Shown here: piece after piece, positions 7,710-12,291 of the stretch
Layout of the letters: the number at the start of each line of letters is the position of its first letter
How positions within the stretch are numbered: position 1 is the first letter of the stretch
DNA from: Verrucomicrobiota bacterium
GTDB lineage: Bacteria; Verrucomicrobiota; Verrucomicrobiia; Opitutales; Opitutaceae
NCBI GenBank assembly: GCA_023457035.1
Contig: JAEWNN010000005.1
Location: forward strand, 1-12,291
Direction: 5' to 3'
Length of the DNA: 12,291 bases
Notes under the pieces: model-generated
Databases searched by the model: none
What the model was told of the DNA's origin: nothing
The model's input: only the letters and a program-made list of their open reading frames with translations
Program-made: the position numbers and the translations under genes

Positions 7710-7950
7710 CCACAAACGTTTCTTGGCGAACGCATGGCCTGATCCCGGTTTTAGGTAGCGCTCGAAGGCGAGTGCTTGGTCCTTGTCGGAGAACGCGAGA
7801 TAAGTTCGCAGCCGCCATGGGCGATGGCTTGCCGTGCTGAGATTCTTTCCCTCGTTGTGGTCAGCGAGTCACTGCTTGAGATCATCGGTGTATCCGACGT
7901 ATCGTTTCTCAGGGGGCGGAGGCACTGGAAATAAGGTAAACATAGTGCAT
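7680..7950 (-). pseudogene. GIY-YIG endonuclease family relic, frameshifted with internal stop
   Basis: Read from the ATG at 7950 on the minus strand, the frame begins MHYVYLISSASAP, the usual start of a small single-domain GIY-YIG protein (GIY replaced by VYL). It then hits TGA at a run of five C (7912-7916 on the plus strand). Removing one C restores a frame that continues PEKRYVGYTDDLKQ, has a TGA where the family has Arg (probably CGA to TGA), and goes on LADHNEGKN, then HRPWRLRTYLAFSDKDQALAF and ERYLKPGSGHAFAKKRLW, ending at TAG 7680-7682. The YVGYT half, the HN, and the E-x-x-LK-x-GSG-x-AFAK tail are family hallmarks, and the length (about 89 codons) is complete. Two independent lesions make it a pseudogene unless one is a sequencing error. 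Its last codons overlap a strong hairpin. Intact relatives are small proteins of uncertain physiological role, often near repeats. Confidence 0.85.
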
Positions 7951-7980
7951 GCCCTGCTACGCTGAAGCTTCGCAGGGCAT
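7949..7980. repeat. 9-bp inverted repeat with palindromic loop
   Basis: ATGCCCTGC (7949-7957) and GCAGGGCAT (7972-7980) are perfect inverted copies separated by 14 nt that contain the palindrome GAAGCTTC (7964-7971). The left arm abuts and shares two bases with the start codon of the GIY-YIG relic. No T-tract follows on either strand, so it does not look like a terminator. It resembles a dispersed intergenic repeat. Confidence 0.65.
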
Positions 7981-8066
7981 CCTTCGCCGTTCAACTTCGA
8001 CCTGCCTGCCTGGATCAGGTGTTTTTCGAAGCGAGGCCGTGCCATCCGAAGCCCTGCGGGCGAAGG
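7981..8066. repeat. Second inverted-repeat block between GIY-YIG relic and tRNA
   Basis: CCTTCGCC (7981-7988) is the perfect inverse of GGCGAAGG (8059-8066), spanning most of the gap up to the tRNA. GCCCTGC at 8051-8057 is a direct copy of 7951-7957 and inverted relative to 7972-7978, linking this block to the adjoining hairpin. In between, CCTG-GAT-CAGG (8008-8018) is followed by TTTTT at 8022-8026. This could be one composite repeat of about 120 bp covering 7949-8066. No protein is encoded. Confidence 0.45.
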
Positions 8067-8157
<91 letters not shown>

Positions 8158-8254
8158 GGACCGGAATGGCGCGAGCATCGCTGTCCGCGGCGCGTTGTCC
8201 AGAGCGATGTCCGGCTGCGTTGCGCGGAAAGCTCCGGCCGCGGCTCGCGGCGGC

Positions 8255-8446
8255 CTATCGTCTCTTGCCCAACGCGAGCAGAACCCAGATCGCCAACCCG
8301 ATGCCCACGATCAGCCACCAATTGTGGCGGATCTCCCGCAGGAGCGTTTCGAGTCCGCCGAGCAACCGTGGCAGCAAGATCACGGCGCCGACTGCGATCA
8401 CCCCGATGGCAAGCAGGCGGACGGCGAGTCGGGTCTGTCGGTTCAT
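8255..8446 (-). CDS. Small two-helix membrane protein, unknown function
   Basis: 63-residue protein that I do not recognise. It has a short basic start (MNRQTR), a first hydrophobic segment at about residues 7-29 (LAVRLLAIGVIAVGAVILLP), a connecting segment with charged residues at about 30-42 (ETLLREIRHN), a second hydrophobic helix at about 43-60 beginning WWLIVGIGLAIWVLLALG, and the basic tail KRR. It is predicted to be a two-pass inner-membrane protein with both ends cytoplasmic. The frame stays open upstream as an antisense shadow of the YacP-like gene, so the ATG at 8446 is chosen because membrane character begins there. A 6-bp GC hairpin (8237-8251) follows the stop and may help end transcription. 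It lies just upstream of tRNA-Ser on the same strand. Confidence 0.65.
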   Translation of the reverse strand: MNRQTRLAVRLLAIGVIAVGAVILLPRLLGGLETLLREIRHNWWLIVGIGLAIWVLLALGKRR

Positions 8447-8644
8447 CGTCGCACAGCGAAGTTGGCAGGGCTTGCGGCCGCGAGCGAAAATCGATGGCGG
8501 AAGCTCTGGCCTCCCTCGGGCGGCCACGAGTTCGGTCCCACCGGCCGGCCGGTCCCCGGTGTCGTTGCGATTCGCGGGAGGCGGTGGGCGCGCCACTGCC
8601 GTTGGTGTTGCCTTGGCGGCGACGGGCGGCATGGTGGCGACCGC

Positions 8645-9127
8645 GTGGAATTCGCGAAACACCTGCTCGTGGATGGCTACAACATCGCGCACGCTTGGCC
8701 CGATTTGCGGCGCGTGCTGGCGACGGAGGGGCGCGAGGTGGCCCGTGCTCGGCTGGTCGAACGGGTTCGCATCCTCCACGATTTCGAGCGGTTGCGCGTG
8801 AGTGTCGTCTTCGATGGCCGCGGTGCCGACATCGTGATCGAGCGCCCGACGCCGCACACGACCTTCTCGGTCGTCTACACCCCGGGGGGGATGACGGCCG
8901 ACGATCTCATCGAGCAGCTCACGGTGCAGGCCGCGCAGCCGCGCGATGTGTGTGTGGCGACCGCCGACGCGGCGGAGCGCGACACGATCGAGGCCGCCGG
9001 AGCGCAGGCGCTCTCGCCGGAGCAGCTCGCCGCCTGGGTCGAGCGCGCGGAGCAGGCGCAGCGCGCGGCGGTCGCGGCGCAGCAAGGCATGACCGAGTCC
9101 CGCTGGCGGGCGGGCGGCCGCCGGTAA
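8645..9127 (+). CDS. YacP-type NYN domain protein, putative endoribonuclease
   Basis: 160-residue protein of the NYN/PIN-like YacP family; the Bacillus subtilis member Rae1 is a ribosome-associated mRNA endonuclease. The acidic PIN-like pattern is present: LLVDGYN with D10 and N13, then HAWP, FDG with D57, GGMTADDLIE with D86/D87 (matching TADERIE in B. subtilis), and VATADAAERD with D108. The C-terminal helix (EQLAAWVERAEQ) is typical of the family. The frame is open upstream past the tRNA, but family similarity begins at HLLVDGYN, so the GTG at 8645 is taken as the start; there is no in-frame ATG nearby and no Shine-Dalgarno. The DUF2851 gene follows after 8 bp, so the two are surely co-transcribed. 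Whether it cleaves RNA here is inference from the family. Confidence 0.82.
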   Translation: MEFAKHLLVDGYNIAHAWPDLRRVLATEGREVARARLVERVRILHDFERLRVSVVFDGRGADIVIERPTPHTTFSVVYTPGGMTADDLIEQLTVQAAQPRDVCVATADAAERDTIEAAGAQALSPEQLAAWVERAEQAQRAAVAAQQGMTESRWRAGGRR

Positions 9128-9135
9128 CTGCGATC

Positions 9136-10353
9136 ATGCGACACGGAGCGGACAGGACGGACGGACGAGTCGAGGAGATGCAGGGCCTCCAGGGGCCGTT
9201 CTCGTTTCCGGAGAAGCTGCTTCAGAAGATCTGGCTGCAGGGGCTGTTCGACACGCATGGGGCGCGGTTGCGCGACGGGCGGCGGCTCGAGGTGCTCGCC
9301 CCGGGGCGGTGGAACCTGCTCGGCGGCCCCGATTTCCGGGCGGCGCGGCTGCGCATCGACGGTGTCGAGACGGCGGGGGACGTGGAGGTGCATTTCCACT
9401 CGGCCGACTGGATGCACCACGGCCACGATCGCGATCCGGCCTACGAGGGGGTCGTCCTCCATGTCGTCCTGTTCGAACCGCGGACCGGGTGGGCGCCGCC
9501 GCGGACCCTGGGCGGTCGCGTGCTGCCGGAACTTGTGCTGCTTCCGTGGTTGCATTGCCATCTGGAGGAGTTCGCCGCGGACGATGCGCTCGAAGCGCTG
9601 GCCCAGCGGGATGCGGTGGGGCTGGCCCGGCCGCTGCTCGAGCTGCCGCCGCCGGCGCGGTTCGCGTGCCTGCAGACGGCCGCGGCGAAGCGTTGGCAGC
9701 AGAAGGTGCACTTCGCGCAGGTGCGCATCGCACGGCTGGGGTGGGAGGGGGCCTGCCATCACACCGCGTTGGAGATCCTGGGCTACCGGTTCAATCGGGC
9801 GGCGATGCTTGCCGTGGCGGAGCGGCTGCCGCTGCCGGCTTGGCGGGCGGGCCTCGAGGTGGCGGCGGCGCTGCAGGCGGGCGAGCCGTTGTGGCGGAGG
9901 CAGGGGGTGCGGCCCGCCAACGTTCCCAGTCGCAGGCTCGAGCAGTACCGAGCCTGGGTGGCCAGGGTCCCCGACTGGCCGGAGCGCTGGGGCGGGTGGG
10001 GCGCGGCGTCCGAGTTGCCGGTTCCGGACTCGGCGCTGGCCGACGTGGCGGCGGTGCGGCGCGTGCATGGGCAGCGGGCCTGGCGCGAGCGGCTGGCCGG
10101 CGAGATCGTGGGCGGGGCGTTCGGCGGGGCGCGGCTGGATACCCTGATCGGCAACGGTTTGTTGCCGTTGCTGGCGGCCCGGACCGGCTGCCCGGCCTAT
10201 TCCCGCTGGTACTGCGGAGACGCCGGCGAAGCGGCGGAGCGGCTGACGAAAGCGCTGCGTTTGGCGGGGGTGTTCGGTCGCGGGGGTGCGCCCCCGCACG
10301 AGGGTGCCTTGCAGGGCATGCTGCAGTTGGCGCTCGAGCGGCAGTTCACGTGA
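9136..10353 (+). CDS. DUF2851 family protein
   Basis: 405-residue cytoplasmic protein assigned to the uncharacterised DUF2851 family. The N-terminal half has the family segments FPEKLLQKIWLQGLF, PGRWNLLGGPDFRAARLRIDG, GDVEVHFHSADWMHHGHDRDPAY and VVLHVVLF. The G-D-V-E-(V/I)-H pattern with conserved His and Asp residues suggests a metal- or nucleic-acid-handling fold, but no activity is established. The C-terminal half is Arg/Ala/Trp-rich and ends in a segment with CPAYSRWYCGDAG. No signal peptide or membrane helix is visible. ATG 9136 is the first start after the YacP-like stop; an in-frame ATG at 9178 is possible and would trim 14 poorly conserved residues. Very high GC at third positions produces long shadow frames on the other strand. 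Pairing with an NYN nuclease 8 bp upstream hints at an RNA-related role, which is only inference. Confidence 0.85.
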   Translation: MRHGADRTDGRVEEMQGLQGPFSFPEKLLQKIWLQGLFDTHGARLRDGRRLEVLAPGRWNLLGGPDFRAARLRIDGVETAGDVEVHFHSADWMHHGHDRDPAYEGVVLHVVLFEPRTGWAPPRTLGGRVLPELVLLPWLHCHLEEFAADDALEALAQRDAVGLARPLLELPPPARFACLQTAAAKRWQQKVHFAQVRIARLGWEGACHHTALEILGYRFNRAAMLAVAERLPLPAWRAGLEVAAALQAGEPLWRRQGVRPANVPSRRLEQYRAWVARVPDWPERWGGWGAASELPVPDSALADVAAVRRVHGQRAWRERLAGEIVGGAFGGARLDTLIGNGLLPLLAARTGCPAYSRWYCGDAGEAAERLTKALRLAGVFGRGGAPPHEGALQGMLQLALERQFT

Positions 10354-10432
10354 GCCGGCGCAGGGATGCTGGCGGGGCGGAGCCGGAGGAGCGTGTCGGG
10401 GACTCTTTTCGGCCGTGGGGGGGGCGCGGGGC

Positions 10433-10462
10433 TTGACATGGTTTTTCGCCGTAAGCTACGTT
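10433..10462 (+). promoter_or_regulatory. Candidate sigma-70 promoter for nusA-infB
   Basis: A perfect -35 TTGACA (10433-10438) followed after 18 nt by TACGTT (10457-10462), a 3/6 match to the -10 consensus that keeps the TAnnnT core. A start point near 10470 would leave a leader of roughly 70 nt before the nusA ATG, containing a pyrimidine-rich CTTTTTTTTCCTTTC stretch at 10511-10525. No other good -35 is seen in the 188-bp gap after the DUF2851 gene, and no terminator separates them clearly. Confidence 0.55.
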
Positions 10463-10541
10463 GCCCGTCCCTACAGTCCTCACTTTCACCAGGTGGGCCC
10501 ACCAGCCCGCCTTTTTTTTCCTTTCAAACCACGACCGACCA

Positions 10542-11801
10542 ATGAGCAGCGAAATTCTTTCCGTCCTCGAGTACATGGAGAAGGAAAAGGGGATTCCGCG
10601 CGCCGACATGATCCAGGCGATCATCACGGCGATCAAGAACGCGGCCCTCAAGGGGGTGAATGCCGGCCAGGAGTTGAAGATCGAAATCAACCCGAAGAAC
10701 GGCCAGTTGCAGGCGTGGGCCGTGTTGAAGGTCGTCGACTCCGTTGCCGATCCGCTGAAGGAGATCCATGTCGAGAAGGCCCAGTCCGTGCGCTTCGGCG
10801 CCGGAGTCGGGGAGATCGTCGAGAAAGCCATCGATCCCGCCTACCTCGGCCGCATCGCGGCCCAGACCGCCCGCCAGGCGATCATGCAGCGCATCCGGCA
10901 GTTCGAGAAGGACCGGATCATGGACGACTACAAGGACATGGTCGGGGACGTTGTCAGCGGCATTGTGCGGCGCAAGGAGCGGGGCGATCTCTTCATCGAT
11001 CTCGGCAAGGCCGAGGCGATCATGCCCGCGAAGGAACAGGTTTTCGGCGAGGAATACGGGGCGGGCGAGCGTATCCGCTGCCTGCTGATGAGCATCGACA
11101 CCACGCCCCGCGGCCCCGAGCTGATCCTCAGCCGCGCCAGTCCGAAGTTCGTTCGCCGTCTGTTCGAGCTCGAGGTCGCCGAGATCGCCGATGGCACCGT
11201 GAAGATCGAGGCGTTCGCCCGTGAGCCCGGTTACCGTACCAAGATCGCCGTCACCACCACCGACCCGAAGGTCGACCCGGTCGGCGCCTGTGTCGGCGCC
11301 CGCGGTGCGCGGGTGAAGAGCATCGTCCGCGAGCTCAACGGCGAGAAGATCGACATCATCCCCTTCAAGACCGACCCGCGCGAGATGGTGCTGGAGGCGC
11401 TCAAGCCCGCGGTGCCGCGCAGCATCCAGCTCGACGAGCGCAACAAGCGCATCGCGCTGGAAGTCGGCGAGGACGATCTGGCGGTGGCGATCGGCCGCAA
11501 GGGCCAGAACGCCCGGCTCACCTCCCGCCTCATCGGCTGGCGCATCGACATCATCCGTGCCGCCGCCGCTCCGGTCACCATGGACGACAAGGTCAAGGCG
11601 GCCACGGGCACGCTCCACACCGCGCTCGGCTTGTCCGAGGATGTGGCCAAGCGCCTCGTCGAGAAGGGCCTGCATAGCATCGAACTTCTCGACACCGTTG
11701 ATGAGGAGACCCTCGTCGACGAAGGTTTCTCCATCGACGAAGCCCAGGACATTCTCACCCGTGTGCGCCAAGCCGGCACCGGCGGCGCCCAGCAGACCTG
11801 A
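10542..11801 (+). CDS. nusA: Transcription termination/antitermination factor NusA
   Basis: 419-residue RNA polymerase-binding factor controlling pausing, Rho-dependent and intrinsic termination and antitermination. Domains in order: N-terminal polymerase-binding domain at about 1-130 (ending RQFEKDRIMDDY), S1 domain at about 132-200 (GDVVSGIVRRKERGDLFIDLG), KH1 at about 205-280 with GARGAR at 252-257, and KH2 at about 285-345 with the hallmark IGRKGQNARL at 317-326 and LIGWRIDI. A C-terminal helix-hairpin-helix region follows at about 357-410 (LGLSEDVAKRLVEKG; EETLVDEGFSIDEAQDIL). Only one such acidic-repeat-like unit is present, so this lacks the second AR repeat of the E. coli protein (about 495 residues). 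The ATG at 10542 gives the conserved start; the open frame before it lies in the leader. infB follows after 45 bp with no terminator. Confidence 0.97.
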   Translation: MSSEILSVLEYMEKEKGIPRADMIQAIITAIKNAALKGVNAGQELKIEINPKNGQLQAWAVLKVVDSVADPLKEIHVEKAQSVRFGAGVGEIVEKAIDPAYLGRIAAQTARQAIMQRIRQFEKDRIMDDYKDMVGDVVSGIVRRKERGDLFIDLGKAEAIMPAKEQVFGEEYGAGERIRCLLMSIDTTPRGPELILSRASPKFVRRLFELEVAEIADGTVKIEAFAREPGYRTKIAVTTTDPKVDPVGACVGARGARVKSIVRELNGEKIDIIPFKTDPREMVLEALKPAVPRSIQLDERNKRIALEVGEDDLAVAIGRKGQNARLTSRLIGWRIDIIRAAAAPVTMDDKVKAATGTLHTALGLSEDVAKRLVEKGLHSIELLDTVDEETLVDEGFSIDEAQDILTRVRQAGTGGAQQT

Positions 11802-11846
11802 TCCTGCCGTCGCCGAATCACCAGCACTTTCCCAGAATCATCATCG

Positions 11847-12291
11847 ATGAGCGTCCGCATTCACGAACTCGCCAAACGCATCGGCATGGACAACAAGGAG
11901 CTGCTCGCCCTGCTCAAGGGTCGCGGCTTCGATGTGAAGACCGTTTCCAGCACTGTCGATCCCATCAGCGCCGAGGCGCTGGAGAGCGAGTTGAAGGCTC
12001 GGCCGCAGCCGACTGCTGAGTCCGCAGCCTCGACCGAGGTCTCCGCCCAAGCGGAGGCCCCTGCCCAGGCGGAGGCCCCCGCGTCCGAGACGGCCGCGGA
12101 GTCGCCGGCGTTCTCGACCAAGGTGCCCCACGGTGCCTTCGTGCGTTCCGCCGCCGAGATCGCGGAGGAGAAGGCCGAGGCGGAGCGCGTCAAGCAGGCG
12201 GCTCGTGTCGCGGCGCAATCGGTACCGCCGGTCGTGCGAGCGCCGTTGCCGCCGGCCCCCGCCCCTGCGCCCCGTGCCCACGCCCCCGTGC
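11847..12291 (+). CDS. infB: Translation initiation factor IF-2, N-terminal part (runs off the window)
   Basis: The first 148 codons of IF-2, the GTPase that positions initiator tRNA on the 30S subunit. The start MSVRIHELAKRIGMDNKELLALL, continuing to KGRGFDVKTVSS, is the conserved IF2N module (residues 1-45), with the R-(V/I)-x-E-L-A-K pattern. It is followed by a low-complexity Ala/Pro/Glu linker, including a duplicated AQAEAP, a charged EIAEEKAEAERVKQAAR segment at about 106-122, and a Pro-Ala tail at the window edge. The G domain (usual GTP-binding motifs) lies beyond the window, so function rests on the N-terminal module and the nusA neighbour. The minus-strand frame opposite it is a composition shadow. 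Confidence 0.93.
   Translation, partial: MSVRIHELAKRIGMDNKELLALLKGRGFDVKTVSSTVDPISAEALESELKARPQPTAESAASTEVSAQAEAPAQAEAPASETAAESPAFSTKVPHGAFVRSAAEIAEEKAEAERVKQAARVAAQSVPPVVRAPLPPAPAPAPRAHAPV
12045..12080 (+). repeat. Tandem 18-bp repeat (2 copies) in infB linker
   Basis: Two adjacent 18-nt units (12045-12062 and 12063-12080) differing at two positions, both synonymous, and encoding AQAEAP twice. It lies in the flexible linker between the IF2N module and the rest of IF-2, where in-frame length changes are tolerated. Confidence 0.8.

Noticed and set aside
7483..7818. 111-codon minus-strand frame over the GIY-YIG relic
   Set aside because: It is out of frame with the GIY-YIG homology and runs antisense into the ABC ATPase; no family resemblance.
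7949..8066. CRISPR-like repeat array
   Set aside because: Repeats are few, inverted and irregularly spaced; no repeat-spacer periodicity or cas genes.
8875..10299. 474-codon minus-strand open frame
   Set aside because: Antisense to the YacP-like and DUF2851 genes; proline/arginine-rich nonsense reading.
10524..11771. 415-codon minus-strand open frame
   Set aside because: Exact antisense of nusA, Asp/Leu/Gly-rich and without domain structure.

Overview
The window is GC-rich DNA, densely coding on both strands. It looks chromosomal because it carries the housekeeping genes nusA and infB and a tRNA-Ser. I infer a Verrucomicrobiota member, probably of the Opitutales/Opitutaceae type. The grounds are high GC, a DUF2851 protein and a YacP-type NYN protein just upstream of nusA, a GIY-YIG relic beside a tRNA, and start codons with almost no Shine-Dalgarno sequences. 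The lineage is inference; the gene calls below are mostly firm.

Left block (1-2944, minus strand): three genes transcribed leftward in the order wzm-like ABC-2 permease, GDP-mannose 4,6-dehydratase-like paralogue, and gmd (its C-terminus is cut by the window edge). This looks like the start of a surface-polysaccharide cluster. It would make a GDP-6-deoxyhexose from GDP-mannose and export an undecaprenol-linked glycan. The matching Wzt ATPase and the glycosyltransferases are not in the window.

Central block (3072-7531, plus strand): a compact four-gene operon encoding a TolC-family outer-membrane factor, a HlyD/MacA-type periplasmic adaptor, a four-helix FtsX/LolC-E/MacB-type permease, and a LolD-like ATPase. 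The last two overlap by ATGA. Together they should form one trans-envelope, ATP-driven export machine. The ATPase is close to LolD, yet its partners are an adaptor and an outer-membrane channel rather than LolA/LolB.

Junction (7532-8254): no intact protein gene. It holds a strong hairpin, a dead GIY-YIG endonuclease gene (one frameshift and one in-frame stop), a block of inverted repeats, and tRNA-Ser(UGA).

Right block: a 63-residue two-helix membrane protein (minus strand), then rightward genes for a YacP/NYN putative RNase and a DUF2851 protein. A TTGACA-type promoter follows, then nusA and the 5' part of infB. No rimP or ylxR/ylxQ-type gene lies in the visible part of the nusA-infB locus.

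I did not find a clearly new defence or mobile system. The most interesting points are the Lol-like/tripartite hybrid transporter, the paired GMD paralogues, the decayed GIY-YIG/repeat island by the tRNA, and the general lack of Shine-Dalgarno motifs.
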